Assembly (NCBI GenBank): GCA_002238945.1
Contig: MPNI01000007.1
Coordinates: 30,001 to 93,548, forward strand
Source of the DNA: Proteobacteria bacterium bin106
GTDB taxonomy: Bacteria > Bdellovibrionota_B > Oligoflexia > Oligoflexales > Bin106
DNA: 63,548 bases
Direction of reading: 5' to 3'
Part shown: positions 1-9,439 of the stretch, piece by piece
Layout of the letters: the number at the start of each line of letters is the position of its first letter
How positions within the stretch are numbered: position 1 is the stretch's first letter
The notes under the pieces: generated by a model
The model's database searches: none
Told to the model about the DNA's origin: nothing
The model's input: only the letters and a program-made list of their open reading frames with translations
Translations under genes and position numbers: made by a program

Positions 1-902
1 ATAAAGGCAACAACCACACCGGGTGAGATATCATCGAGCCCAAAGTAGGAATGCATGACAAACCACATGGTCATGCCAATAGTGATAGAAGAAACACCTT
101 CAATAAACGAATATAATAAGGCATCTAAGCTGATAACCCGCAGACGAGCATGACGGTAATGGCGGTCGTGGTCATTATGGCCCTTTTTAGCCATTTCTTC
201 CATGCCATAGAGTTTCACCAGTAAATGCTGATACATATGCTCTCCAGTATAAGCATTATAAGAGGCCAGTCGTTTTAGGGCATTATGGGAAGCCGAACCG
301 ACCTTGCCAGTGATATAATAAATAGCGATGATCGCTATGGGTAAAATCAACAAAACAATCATAGCCAGTCGTACATCGAGTATGAACATGGCGATAATGC
401 TGCCTATAATGGCAAAGAGTTCTACGATACTGATCAAAACCCCGTGTTGTAGAGAGTGGGTGATATTATCAAAATCACTGGTGGCACGAGTGAGGAGGTT
501 GCCACTGACTTTAGCTTCATGGTAAGAAGCTTTAAGGTTCATGATATGAGAAATCAAACGTAGACGAAGCTTTTTGATGAGTGATTGAATCAAATAGGTG
601 CTTGTAAGCATTTGTGTTGCGGTAGCTATTGTGCAAAAAACATGTATTAAAAGAAAATAGCTGCTATAAGCCATGAGAGTGCTATGATTTTTTGCCATAA
701 TGCCATCATTAACCAGAACCTCTAAAGCAAGAGGCAAGAGCGCTTGTAGTCCTGCTATAACAGGGATAAGAGCAAAGCAGCAGATCAACAATAGACGCTT
801 ACCAGCAAAATAGGGACTCAGTTGAGCAAACTTGCTGAGGTGCTGTTGCCATGTGACAGGGAGTGTGTGAATGACTTTATGGGATAGACGTGATGTGCTC
901 AT
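1..902 (-). CDS. ABC exporter half-transporter, MdlB-like (partial, cut by left edge)
   Basis: Reading the reverse strand from an ATG at 902 gives about 300 uninterrupted residues that run off the left edge. They form an ABC exporter transmembrane domain: an N-terminal helix pair around residues 35-95, then the long cytoplasmic loop with the exporter pattern GNLLTRATSDFDNI, then further helices. The ATPase domain lies outside the window. The start overlaps the stop of the upstream gene (ATGA overlap at 899-902), so the two are translationally coupled and probably form a heterodimer. The layout resembles MdlA-MdlB. The substrate (lipid, drug or peptide) cannot be told from the sequence. Confidence 0.85.
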   Translation of the reverse strand, partial: MSTSRLSHKVIHTLPVTWQQHLSKFAQLSPYFAGKRLLLICCFALIPVIAGLQALLPLALEVLVNDGIMAKNHSTLMAYSSYFLLIHVFCTIATATQMLTSTYLIQSLIKKLRLRLISHIMNLKASYHEAKVSGNLLTRATSDFDNITHSLQHGVLISIVELFAIIGSIIAMFILDVRLAMIVLLILPIAIIAIYYITGKVGSASHNALKRLASYNAYTGEHMYQHLLVKLYGMEEMAKKGHNDHDRHYRHARLRVISLDALLYSFIEGVSSITIGMTMWFVMHSYFGLDDISPGVVVAF

Positions 903-2686
903 AAGTTTTTCTTTGTTGTATTTTTTGTTGTATTCTTCGTTGTACTAGCCGAAGAGTCAGAACTTATATAGCTTTGAAGTTTGGCAGAATCTTTTAGTTC
1001 TTCATATGTTGCTAAAGCCACTATGGTGCCCTTATCGAGTAAGGCAACACGATTACAGAAGCGCATTACTGAGGGACGATGAGAGATGATCAAAAACGTT
1101 GCAGGAAGTGTGGAGAGCATATGGATAATACGTTCTTCAGTGGAATGATCGAGGGCTGAAAACACATCATCTAATATATATAACGACCTCTTGCGAAGTA
1201 AGGCACGAGCTAAAGAGAGTCTTTGTTTTTGTCCACCTGAAAGACGGATGCCATCTTCTCCGATGTGACTTTCAAAACCTTCGTTAAAGCCCATGATTTC
1301 ATCGTAGAGACACACATCTTTACATACCTTTTCTAGACGATTGATCATATCAGGATGATCATCTCCCAATAGCAGGTTATGGCGTATAGTGCCTGAAAAA
1401 AACTGTGCTTCTTGTGTAACCCACCCTACCTGTTGTCGAATCTGACTACAGGATAATTCACAAACATCTATACCATTTAATAGATAAGTTCCTGGCTTTG
1501 TGGGATAAAACCCTGTGAGGATTTTTGATAACGTGCTTTTGCCAGAACCGATACGCCCAGCAAGCACTAAGTGCTCTCCTTTGGTTATGGTTAAAGAGAA
1601 ATTTTTTAAAACCGGATGGTTACCTGCAGGGTATTGAAAATCTAAATTTTTGATCTCCACGCCAGCTTGAGCATCTTCTTGTAACTTTTGTGATGAGATA
1701 GCTTCTCTGTGTTTCTCGTTTTCTAAATCATCGAGTTCTTGTAGACGTATACATGCTGCCTTTGCTCTTTCCCTGACGGTAATAAAAAACGCAATATTAC
1801 CTAAAGGCATATTCAATAAGGCAATATAAGTATTGAAAGCAGCAAGATCACCGAGGCTGATGGCTCCTTGCACAGTAAGAGTTCCACCATAAAAAAACGT
1901 GATGACATAAGAAATAGGGGTGAGTAGTGCGAGTAAAGGAAATACCGTCTCGCGTAGCATGAGTAACTTTAAATTAGCTTTATAGACATCATCATTGCTT
2001 TGGCTGATGGTATCTATAAAACTTGAAACAGCCCCTTCTGCTTGTAAGGCTTGAACATTGTGAAAAGACTCAGCGATGCGAGAGCTGAGATGGGCCACTT
2101 GTTTTTGCTGATGTGTTGAATGCTTAAACGTTAAGGGAGCAATAAACCTCATGATACCCACATGCAAAAAGGCAGGTAGAAGAACATATACAGTTAGCCA
2201 GCTGTGAATCATCACCATGTTATAGATCACAAAGCTCAGCATGAGAACAAAATTGAGGATTAAGGTGATGCCGAGTCCATAAAGAAAGCCAATTTGTCGC
2301 ATGTCTGTGGACATACGTGAGATGAGATCTCCTACGGGGATTTTTTCTAAAGACTGTCTAGCAAAACTAAGACTTTTGATAAAATAGTCATGGCGTAATA
2401 GAGATTCCACTAGCCTGCCAGCCCAAAATATAAAGACACGGCTGAGAGTGCGTATGAACATAATGGCTACACCGATAGCACATATGGCAAGCGCTAAAGA
2501 GGCGTATTCGCTGGTGTTCCCAGAATGGACATAACCATCCACAAGACGCTTGATCAATGTGGGAATACGTAAAGTTAACCAGGTGGTGAGGATAAAACAC
2601 GAGCCACCAAGAACATACCATAGCCAAAGTGATGGCATATATTTGCGAGTGATTTCAGCTAATTTATTAGCTTTATGAACGGCCAT
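899..2686 (-). CDS. ABC exporter with fused membrane and ATPase domains, MdlA-like
   Basis: 595 residues, the usual length of an exporter half-transporter. The N-terminal 310 residues are a six-helix membrane domain; the C-terminal 230 are the ATPase with Walker A GRIGSGKST, signature LSGGQKQR and an ISH switch histidine. Walker B is LYILDDVFSALD, with Asp in place of the catalytic Glu. That is typical of one partner of heterodimeric exporters such as MdlA, whose ATP site is degenerate. It is coupled by ATGA overlap to the partial gene downstream, the likely partner. The last residues are low-complexity (TKNTTKNTTKK), written in repetitive DNA. Substrate unknown. Confidence 0.88.
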   Translation of the reverse strand: MAVHKANKLAEITRKYMPSLWLWYVLGGSCFILTTWLTLRIPTLIKRLVDGYVHSGNTSEYASLALAICAIGVAIMFIRTLSRVFIFWAGRLVESLLRHDYFIKSLSFARQSLEKIPVGDLISRMSTDMRQIGFLYGLGITLILNFVLMLSFVIYNMVMIHSWLTVYVLLPAFLHVGIMRFIAPLTFKHSTHQQKQVAHLSSRIAESFHNVQALQAEGAVSSFIDTISQSNDDVYKANLKLLMLRETVFPLLALLTPISYVITFFYGGTLTVQGAISLGDLAAFNTYIALLNMPLGNIAFFITVRERAKAACIRLQELDDLENEKHREAISSQKLQEDAQAGVEIKNLDFQYPAGNHPVLKNFSLTITKGEHLVLAGRIGSGKSTLSKILTGFYPTKPGTYLLNGIDVCELSCSQIRQQVGWVTQEAQFFSGTIRHNLLLGDDHPDMINRLEKVCKDVCLYDEIMGFNEGFESHIGEDGIRLSGGQKQRLSLARALLRKRSLYILDDVFSALDHSTEERIIHMLSTLPATFLIISHRPSVMRFCNRVALLDKGTIVALATYEELKDSAKLQSYISSDSSASTTKNTTKNTTKKNL

Positions 2687-2725
2687 AATATCCTATAAGC
2701 TCACTAGAACATGTGTGTTATGTTT

Positions 2726-3424
2726 CTAGCTATCAAAAAATGTTTTTAACGTATCTTCTTGTTGTTTTCTGTCCCAACTACCCCATCCTTTTACCTCTTG
2801 CCAAGTACCGCTGTTCATAAGCAGTACATGGCAGGCTTCTTCACACGCAAAAGAGAGAATATGTGTTGATAACAGTGTACACTGTCCGCGCTGTTTACGC
2901 TTCTGTAAAATATGTCTTAGTGATCCAATATGAGTAATGTCTAAACCTGAAAGTGGCTCATCGAGTATAAGCAATCCTGGATCTCCGAGAAGTGACATTA
3001 CCAAAGCAACTCTTTTTCTCATACCATAAGAGCATGAAGCCAGTGCTTTGTGCTGGTATTCTGTGACTCCGAAGAGATCCATAAGAGAGGCGAGATCTGC
3101 TTTATCGGTGTTTTTTTTGAGAGCAGATACATAACTCAGTAAGTCTCCTCCACTGACCCATAAAGGCATTTCAAGAGGTTGGGCTAGATAGCCAATGGAG
3201 CGTTTGTAATGATGATTCTTTTGATGTATCCGTTCATTCCCCCATAACATCTCACCACCACAGGCTTCATCAAGACCGCTGACGAGGCGAAAGAACGTAC
3301 TTTTACCCGCACCATTATGGCCGAGAATAGCTGTGGTGGATCCCTGCACAAAACGATGTGTGAGTGGGCCTAAACAAAAACGCTCACTGAGTTGTCTTTT
3401 TATATCACGACACTGCAGGTCCAT
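2726..3424 (-). CDS. ABC transporter ATP-binding protein
   Basis: 232 residues, one ATPase domain. Walker A is GHNGAGKST (about residue 35), Q-loop GYLAQP, signature CSYGMRKR (a variant of LSxGMxxR), Walker B LLILDEPLSGLD and switch STH. This signature type is common in ABC-2 type exporters with separate permeases. The gene follows the integral membrane protein at 3489-4712 on the same strand with a 64-bp gap, so the two probably form one transporter. It is followed by the MdlA-like gene after about 40 bp, suggesting one transcription unit. The substrate is not evident. Confidence 0.85.
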   Translation of the reverse strand: MDLQCRDIKRQLSERFCLGPLTHRFVQGSTTAILGHNGAGKSTFFRLVSGLDEACGGEMLWGNERIHQKNHHYKRSIGYLAQPLEMPLWVSGGDLLSYVSALKKNTDKADLASLMDLFGVTEYQHKALASCSYGMRKRVALVMSLLGDPGLLILDEPLSGLDITHIGSLRHILQKRKQRGQCTLLSTHILSFACEEACHVLLMNSGTWQEVKGWGSWDRKQQEDTLKTFFDS

Positions 3425-3488
3425 AACATATACTTTCGAGGTGATGTGGTTGAGATGTTACAGTGTAGTCGTGATGAATGCGTTATAT

Positions 3489-4712
3489 CTACTGACGATA
3501 ATAGGCACCATTGCTGTAATCATAAGCAATATAAGCAAAAATCGGTAGTAGGAGTACAGATGCAAGATGAGCCATGATAGCTGTTCCTAAAAAAAGTCCT
3601 ATTAAAGCAATAATGACAGCATTCACACCAGCGCGTCTGATTTCTATTTGAAAGATGATTGCAGGGGCCAGCAGTATAGGAAGTGCTGTGAGCCAGGCCC
3701 ATTTCATGGTTTCAAGGATATTCATGGAATGATGTATATCCACAGTTGAACGACTTGTGTAGTGATAAACAAGAGTATCTCTGAGGGATAGACTTGTGAG
3801 TGTTAAAATAAACAGTATAGCTGCTGTGATGGAAGCTACAGTCCATAAAGAGAGCATATATTCTTTATGTGAGGTGCCACAAAGTTTTTCGTAAGCACTG
3901 CTACGCATGGCAGTAGCTTCTTCTAAACATAAAGCCACACTGGCTAAATTCCCAGCAAATAGACATATACCTAAACTTTCAAGCCAATTGTTTGTATCTG
4001 TTAGTGTGAGTAAACTGATAAGAGTGCAGCTTGCCATCAGCAGCTTTCGTGATGGCGGATAATTCACCCAGAATTGTCGTAATTTCCATAATATCCGCAG
4101 GTGTTGTGCAGCTAGCTGTTTATTTTCACCTCCCAGCTGTTTAGTGGTTTGCTTAACAAGCCAGGTTTCAAAAAATGAGGTTCTTGTTTTGAAAAAACCA
4201 CTCTTTTTTGTAAATAACCCCACACTAGCACCTATGGATGTTGCACAGAGATGAAAGATGATGATGTGTGTGTCTATGGCCCAAGCAAAGAGTTCCGTGG
4301 CTAGGGTATAGATGATGTAGCCGGTAAGTAGTGCGATGGTTATGGCGCGTAAACATTTATATAGCCAAATAATCCATGATGGATGTCCTGATCTTTGAGC
4401 AAAGATAGCAATAGGGAGTCCAGAAAGATGGGAATAGGATTCTCTTTTATGACGGTTTTCTAAAGACACACAATAAAATACGATGATGGCATTGAGGCTA
4501 GCTAAGGCATAGACAAACCATCTAGCTGCACGGTGTTGTACGGCTAGACTAACGGCATCTAGACGTTCAGCAATAAAGTCATGAAACACATACACACATA
4601 ATCCGCAGATGATTAAAGCACAGATGAGTACAGCAATGTTTTGCCAAAAATTAGCAAAAAAGCGTCTAAATAAAGATTTCCACCACAGCTTGTATAATCT
4701 TAGAGCTAACAT
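3489..4712 (-). CDS. Multi-spanning membrane protein, probable ABC permease
   Basis: 407 residues with about ten hydrophobic segments spread over the whole length, starting after a basic N-terminus (MLALRLYKLWWKSLFRRF). A soluble, charged stretch lies around residues 165-215. I do not recognise a family motif. Its position directly upstream of a lone ABC ATPase, on the same strand, makes it the likely membrane partner (ABC-2-like). It is the first gene of the four-gene minus-strand run that leaves the window at the left edge. Confidence 0.6.
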   Translation of the reverse strand: MLALRLYKLWWKSLFRRFFANFWQNIAVLICALIICGLCVYVFHDFIAERLDAVSLAVQHRAARWFVYALASLNAIIVFYCVSLENRHKRESYSHLSGLPIAIFAQRSGHPSWIIWLYKCLRAITIALLTGYIIYTLATELFAWAIDTHIIIFHLCATSIGASVGLFTKKSGFFKTRTSFFETWLVKQTTKQLGGENKQLAAQHLRILWKLRQFWVNYPPSRKLLMASCTLISLLTLTDTNNWLESLGICLFAGNLASVALCLEEATAMRSSAYEKLCGTSHKEYMLSLWTVASITAAILFILTLTSLSLRDTLVYHYTSRSTVDIHHSMNILETMKWAWLTALPILLAPAIIFQIEIRRAGVNAVIIALIGLFLGTAIMAHLASVLLLPIFAYIAYDYSNGAYYRQ

Positions 4713-4933
4713 AGGCCTATCATGTTTTTGTCACTGGAGTTACTACTATTGTGTTCTGCAGAAGATGCTTTACATATTTTTATGACGATACCTTTTGAGA
4801 GGATAAATCCCAATTTTGTTATATTTTTTATCATGTTCTCGGATGTCTTTTGAGACTTTGGTAGAAAACATCTGTGTGAGATATCTATGTTTGTGTATAG
4901 ATGATATAATAACCAGTTAGGTGGAGTTTTAAA

Positions 4934-4990
4934 GTGATAATGTAAGTGATAATGTAAGTGATAATGTAAGTGATAATGTAAGTGATAATA
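4934..4990 (+). repeat. Tandem repeat, 12-bp unit, nearly five copies
   Basis: The unit GTGATAATGTAA is repeated four times exactly with a partial, slightly changed fifth copy, ending 11 bp before the thiolase start. Each unit contains stop codons. A TATAAT-like box sits just upstream at 4905-4910. The array lies in the 5' leader of the thiolase gene, so copy-number change by slippage could alter spacing or expression. Confidence 0.9.
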
Positions 4991-5001
4991 AAAGCCATAT
5001 T

Positions 5002-6189
5002 GTGCAATCTATTTATATATGTGCTGCTAAAAGAAGTCCCATTGGATCATTTGGTGGATCTCTATCCACAGTGACAGCTACGGATTTGGCAACTCAATGT
5101 CTTGCGGGAATGCTTAAAGAGTTTCCAAATTTAGAGTGGAAATTTATTCAACAACTTGTTATGGGACATGTGCTTACTGCTGGATTGGGACAAGCACCTG
5201 CTAGACAAGTTGCGCTGAGAGCCGGCTTAGCACTACCTACCACGTGTTACTCCGTGAACAAGGTGTGTGCTTCAGGGCTGAAAGCTATTATGCTAGCTGC
5301 TTCATCTTTGGCTTTGGATGAAACACAGCTTGCCATTGCGGGAGGCATGGAATCCATGTCTCTTGCTCCTCATTTGCTAAGGGGTCGGAAAGGTCTGGCT
5401 TTAGGACCTCATAGTCTTGTGGATCATATGATGTGTGATGGACTTACCGATGCCTATGATCATAAACCCATGGGACATTATGCGGAACTGTGTGCTCAAA
5501 AATATGGTATTTCTCGTAGTCAACAAGATGATTTTGCTGTTCTCAGTTACCAAAGAGCGCAAAAGGCTTGTCAAAACGAAACGTTTGATCAAGAGATTGT
5601 TCCCATAGAGGTGAGGCATCGTAAATCTGTAGAAACGGTGGCTTGTGATGAAGAGCCACTTCGCTTTAGTGATTTAACTAGACTGAGATCTCTTGCGCCT
5701 TTATTTGCTGCCTCTGATTGTGGCACAGTTACTGCGGGCAATGCTTCTTCGCTTAATGATGGAGCTGCCACGCTGTTGCTTGCTACCCAGAAAGGCATTA
5801 ATGAGCATAATCTCACAGCATTGGCTCGGGTGCATGGTTGGATGTCTTTTGGCACTATGCCAGATCGTTTTACCGAAGCTCCTATCGGCTGTATCAAACA
5901 GCTGCTCAAAAAGCATCAATTATCGGTAAAAGATATTGATTTATGGGAAATCAATGAGGCTTTTGCTGTTGTCGCTTTGGCAGCCATTCGTTCTTTGGAA
6001 TTAGATAAAACCAAGGTGAATGTTCATGGTGGTGCGGTGGCTTTAGGACATCCTCTTGGCTGTTCAGGTGCCCGTATTATGGTGACCTTGCTCCATGCTC
6101 TTAAGCGTTATCAAAAAAAGCTCGGCGTTGCAGCTCTGTGTATTGGGGGAGGAGAGGCAAGTGCTATGCTGATAGAAAATATCAGTTAA
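5002..6189 (+). CDS. Acetyl-CoA acetyltransferase (thiolase)
   Basis: 395 residues, the normal length of a biosynthetic/degradative thiolase. It joins or splits acetyl units on CoA thioesters (two acetyl-CoA to acetoacetyl-CoA). The acyl-accepting Cys is near residue 89 (NKVCASGLKA), followed by NEAFA, the catalytic His in GHPLGCSGAR (about 350) and the second Cys in CIGGGEA (about 380), so the active site is complete. The start is GTG, with no good SD sequence, just after a 12-bp tandem repeat. Its last 4 bp overlap the convergent lipoprotein gene. Methylmalonyl-CoA epimerase at 49 kb hints that acyl-CoA metabolism is active. Chain-length preference cannot be judged. Confidence 0.93.
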   Translation: MQSIYICAAKRSPIGSFGGSLSTVTATDLATQCLAGMLKEFPNLEWKFIQQLVMGHVLTAGLGQAPARQVALRAGLALPTTCYSVNKVCASGLKAIMLAASSLALDETQLAIAGGMESMSLAPHLLRGRKGLALGPHSLVDHMMCDGLTDAYDHKPMGHYAELCAQKYGISRSQQDDFAVLSYQRAQKACQNETFDQEIVPIEVRHRKSVETVACDEEPLRFSDLTRLRSLAPLFAASDCGTVTAGNASSLNDGAATLLLATQKGINEHNLTALARVHGWMSFGTMPDRFTEAPIGCIKQLLKKHQLSVKDIDLWEINEAFAVVALAAIRSLELDKTKVNVHGGAVALGHPLGCSGARIMVTLLHALKRYQKKLGVAALCIGGGEASAMLIENIS

Positions 6190-7418
6190 GGTAGTGGTGG
6201 TAAGGTGCATATAGAGTAACGTCTTTTAAGATGATCTTTTCCTTCTCGCATGATGATGCGTAGAGGATCTGCATCTACAATCACCTCTTCGAGTTGTGCA
6301 GATTCATCTAAGCCAGAAAAATAGGTGACTTTACCTGGTGATCCGTTGTCATGAAGTTCTAAAATAGCTAGGGCTTTATCTTGATAAATCCATGATAAAT
6401 AACTCACATACAGCTTGTTTTGATAAGACATAAAAAAAGGCGTGTCATAATAGGCATCTGTATGCAACAATCGTTGATAACTTTTTATGCCACGGCTCGA
6501 GCTAGCATCCATATGGATTTTATGCAGATGTAAGACTTGCTTAAGATCGGATGATGTTTTGTTGTTCTGTGAGCCATTTTGGGTTTTTTCTATTAAAGCC
6601 ACCCACACTTCATCAGCTCCTGAGACATATAAAGCCATACGATACGGTTGGAATGCTAAAGGTAAAGAATATTCTGCTTGTTTAGCGGTAGTGGTAAGCT
6701 TTTCTATGGTTAAAGTGGATGAGCTTGAAGAGTAGGTATAAAAGAAGTGAAGGTGTTCTCCATGAGATCCTCCGTAACGAAACAAAGGGGGTTTATGTCC
6801 TGTTTGTTTTGTTATTCCCTGCCTCAACGTAAATGGCTGCCATAATAGTTGATCGGTATAACCTGTAAGCAGCATGTGATCGGAAGAAGATTTTAAGGGA
6901 TTGAGAGAAACTAAAGAGAGATCACTGGCATATAAAAAATCGTTCATAGTTATATGTTTTAGCTCTTTAGATAATAGATCTCTAAAGACCACTCGAAAGG
7001 TCTCATCTTTTTCTTGGCCGCTCAAAGCTATGGGTTGAGATAAACCGCCCATATCTAATACCTGTAGTGCAAGAAGGCTTTCAGAAGTTAAAAGAGGTAT
7101 GGAAGCCACATCTACACTACTATCAGGCTGATAGTTATCAGCAGGAAGATGAAAGATGATTTTTCGGGCTTGCTGCTGGTAAGCCTCTCCATAATAAAGT
7201 CCCTGATGATCACTGAGATGATCTGGCATAGCAAGATAGTGCAAAGATGTAACACGCAGATTTGGGGAATGTTTATGGATAATATCTCGCCTGCAAGTCA
7301 GCTTTTCTGCATCATCCACCACGTGCCATTTACTGGATAGCTCTTCGGTGGGAGGACTTATGCAGGCATATAGCGATATTTGGGCAGAAAGTATAAAAAA
7401 CCACAGCAATAAAGGCAT
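6186..7418 (-). CDS. Hypothetical secreted protein, possible lipoprotein
   Basis: 410 residues. The N-terminus is hydrophobic and ends in SLYACISPP, which fits a lipobox with Cys19 as lipid anchor. The remaining 390 residues are a mixed, beta-looking soluble domain with no motif I recognise; regularly spaced hydrophobic/aromatic stretches (for example ADEVWVALIE, NKLYVSYLSW) might be a beta-propeller, but this is a guess. It converges on the thiolase gene with a 4-bp overlap and is divergent from the TPR lipoprotein at 7580. Confidence 0.6.
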   Translation of the reverse strand: MPLLLWFFILSAQISLYACISPPTEELSSKWHVVDDAEKLTCRRDIIHKHSPNLRVTSLHYLAMPDHLSDHQGLYYGEAYQQQARKIIFHLPADNYQPDSSVDVASIPLLTSESLLALQVLDMGGLSQPIALSGQEKDETFRVVFRDLLSKELKHITMNDFLYASDLSLVSLNPLKSSSDHMLLTGYTDQLLWQPFTLRQGITKQTGHKPPLFRYGGSHGEHLHFFYTYSSSSSTLTIEKLTTTAKQAEYSLPLAFQPYRMALYVSGADEVWVALIEKTQNGSQNNKTSSDLKQVLHLHKIHMDASSSRGIKSYQRLLHTDAYYDTPFFMSYQNKLYVSYLSWIYQDKALAILELHDNGSPGKVTYFSGLDESAQLEEVIVDADPLRIIMREGKDHLKRRYSICTLPPLP

Positions 7419-7579
7419 GTTACAATCTTATATATATTCACAGACAGCACAGATAGATAGTGCGAGAGTGTATTGGTGTGAGTGTTGTATGGTTGTTTTT
7501 TGTGATGTTTTTTGTTGTGTCTTATGTTGTGTCTTATGTTATCTCTATGATTTCTTTGTTGTTTTTATTGGCAAAAGCT

Positions 7580-8587
7580 ATGACATCCATATGTATCAGC
7601 CATATGACCGCTTCTTTGATAGCTGTTTTATTATGGTTCATTTTCAGTGGTTGTCAAAGTATCACACATGATCGCTCACAGTTGCATACATCTCAGCCAT
7701 ATGACATTCAAAAGGCCCATGATTATGCCCAACGGGGGTTGTACCGCGAAGCCATTGAAGCCTACCAAGAGATGCTCGTACAAGATCCTAACAGGCCTCT
7801 CTTGCATCGCAACATCGGTATTGTTTATGTGCATTTAGGGCTGTATAGACGGGGGTTTTTTCATCTTAAAAGAGCTCATGTTCATTATCCACAAAATTTT
7901 CAAACCAATTATTATTTAGCGGAAGCTTATCGGGTGAAGAAACAATGGGGGCAAGCCGTCAAGCACTACAATGTATGCCTGACACTCAGGCCAGCAGAAA
8001 TTCGAGCTATGCGCGGACTTGCATGGTCATATTATAATATGGCAAATTACTCGATGGCTTTGAGTGCTTTAAAAAAGATATCAGCAGATAGCCAAACTGA
8101 TATCATCCGAGCACGTATCCACCTTGCTGCTAACAACTTTAACCGCGCACTTGAGGCGGCTTATCGAGCTCATGAGCGTGATGAAAAAGTATTCGCACCT
8201 TTTGTGATCAGTTTATTAGGTGATATTTATTACAAAACCAATAACCTACAGCGTGCTTCTGAGTATTATCGTGAAGCTCTTTCTTTAAGGCCTCATTTGC
8301 CTAGTGCGTTGCTTGGAGAAGGCAAAATACTCTATCAAAAAGGAGAGTACCGCAAAGCGAGTGTTTTGATCTCTAGGTCTCTTCGTGTGAAAACGGATCA
8401 AATTGAAGCGTATTTCTATTTGGCTCTTATCTATACTCATCAAGCTCCCAAGAAAGCTCTAGCTCTTTACCGCCGTTTTCTTTCTCTTGCTCAAAACAGT
8501 CGCACTTATGCCTATCTTGTGGATGATGTTCACAAGAATATCAGCCAACTCGAAAGAACTCTTAATTCACATCACGTGCATCCATAA
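7580..8587 (+). CDS. TPR-repeat lipoprotein
   Basis: About 335 residues. An open frame continues upstream to a GTG at 7460, but those extra 40 residues are hydrophobic low-complexity sequence; starting at ATG 7580 (or 7604) gives a standard lipoprotein signal ending in FSGC. Behind it come about seven tetratricopeptide repeats, such as AQRGLYREAIEAYQEMLVQD and ASEYYREALSLRPHLPSALL, covering nearly the whole mature protein. TPR lipoproteins act as scaffolds in the periplasm or on the outer membrane; PilF-like assembly factors are the closest general type, but no pilus genes adjoin it. The exact start is uncertain. Confidence 0.75.
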   Translation: MTSICISHMTASLIAVLLWFIFSGCQSITHDRSQLHTSQPYDIQKAHDYAQRGLYREAIEAYQEMLVQDPNRPLLHRNIGIVYVHLGLYRRGFFHLKRAHVHYPQNFQTNYYLAEAYRVKKQWGQAVKHYNVCLTLRPAEIRAMRGLAWSYYNMANYSMALSALKKISADSQTDIIRARIHLAANNFNRALEAAYRAHERDEKVFAPFVISLLGDIYYKTNNLQRASEYYREALSLRPHLPSALLGEGKILYQKGEYRKASVLISRSLRVKTDQIEAYFYLALIYTHQAPKKALALYRRFLSLAQNSRTYAYLVDDVHKNISQLERTLNSHHVHP

Positions 8588-8896
8588 GCCCATCTCTGTT
8601 GCCTTTTACAGTCGGTATCGCTACGGCGGAGTGTTTAAAAAGAACACGATATGGATTGTCTGAGTAAATAAGTAAATAAATGTACGGTTCTTCCGATGGA
8701 TCCTCTGTTGGGTTGTTGAGCTAAAAACAGCAGTTACTGGGTTAGAGTCATTAATAGTCTGATGTTTAGCCTGTTTGGCAGTGAGTTTCCTTGGTCTCTT
8801 CTTGTAATGATTGGAGGCGCTCATGGGAAGTTCTAATGGAAAGACGGCGGGTCATAAAGTAAGGCATGTACCGAGTTACTAGGCAAAGGAGAAGGC
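8588..8896. other. Gene-free interval
   Basis: No convincing gene. A 19-codon frame from ATG 8823 ends just before the SD of the next gene; it has no recognisable features. A minus-strand frame of 67 codons here has no signal, SD or family match that I can see. Confidence 0.5.
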
Positions 8897-9424
8897 ATGG
8901 TTACCACTACCTCAGCACAACCGCAAGTTTCCACACCAGTAAAGAGTGGTAGGAGTCAGCGTAAGTGGAGAAATTTGGTTATTAAACCAAGAGCACAGGT
9001 GGAGCTCGTTTTAAATATCATTATCCTCACTGTCTTTTTTGGCGCCACCATTTCAGTAGTGGTTCATAACCAGCTTGGAAGAATATTTGAAGTTTTGTAT
9101 GGAGCAGGCTTTCTTGATGAAAGGGTTACGAATCTACTTGATCAAGATTGGCAAGTAGTCATGGTGTGGTTAGCGGTACTGATTATTCTCTATCTTTTAA
9201 CTCTTAGTTTTATTTGCTTAATCCATTCCCATCGTATGATTGGCCCTAATATTGCTTTTCAAAGACAGCTTAGAGCTATGATATCTAAAAACTATGGAGC
9301 ACGTGTCAAATTACGTTATGGTGATTACTATCAAGAAGTTGCAGATCTTTTCAATGAGCTTTCAAAGAACTTGGAAGAAGAATCCCAGCAAAGCTTGTCT
9401 GACAAAGAAGACGAGTTAATATAA
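8897..9424 (+). CDS. Two-TM protein with cytoplasmic HAMP-like domain and no output domain
   Basis: 175 residues. A basic cytoplasmic N-terminus (residues 1-36) is followed by TM1 (about 37-58), a short external loop of about 28 residues, TM2 (about 87-108) and a HAMP-like segment starting MIGPNIAFQRQL and running to about 160. The protein ends in an acidic tail. HAMP domains normally relay signals from a sensor to a kinase or chemotaxis domain, but nothing follows here. The protein at 49664-50275 has the same architecture and is probably a paralogue. The SD AAGGAGAAGGC precedes ATG 8897. The start of the IS21 wreck lies just downstream. Confidence 0.75.
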   Translation: MVTTTSAQPQVSTPVKSGRSQRKWRNLVIKPRAQVELVLNIIILTVFFGATISVVVHNQLGRIFEVLYGAGFLDERVTNLLDQDWQVVMVWLAVLIILYLLTLSFICLIHSHRMIGPNIAFQRQLRAMISKNYGARVKLRYGDYYQEVADLFNELSKNLEEESQQSLSDKEDELI

Positions 9425-9439
9425 CGAGTCAATAAATTT

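Noticed and set aside
8621-8824. 67-codon minus-strand ORF
   Set aside because: No SD, no signal and no recognisable motif; it fills an intergenic gap by chance.
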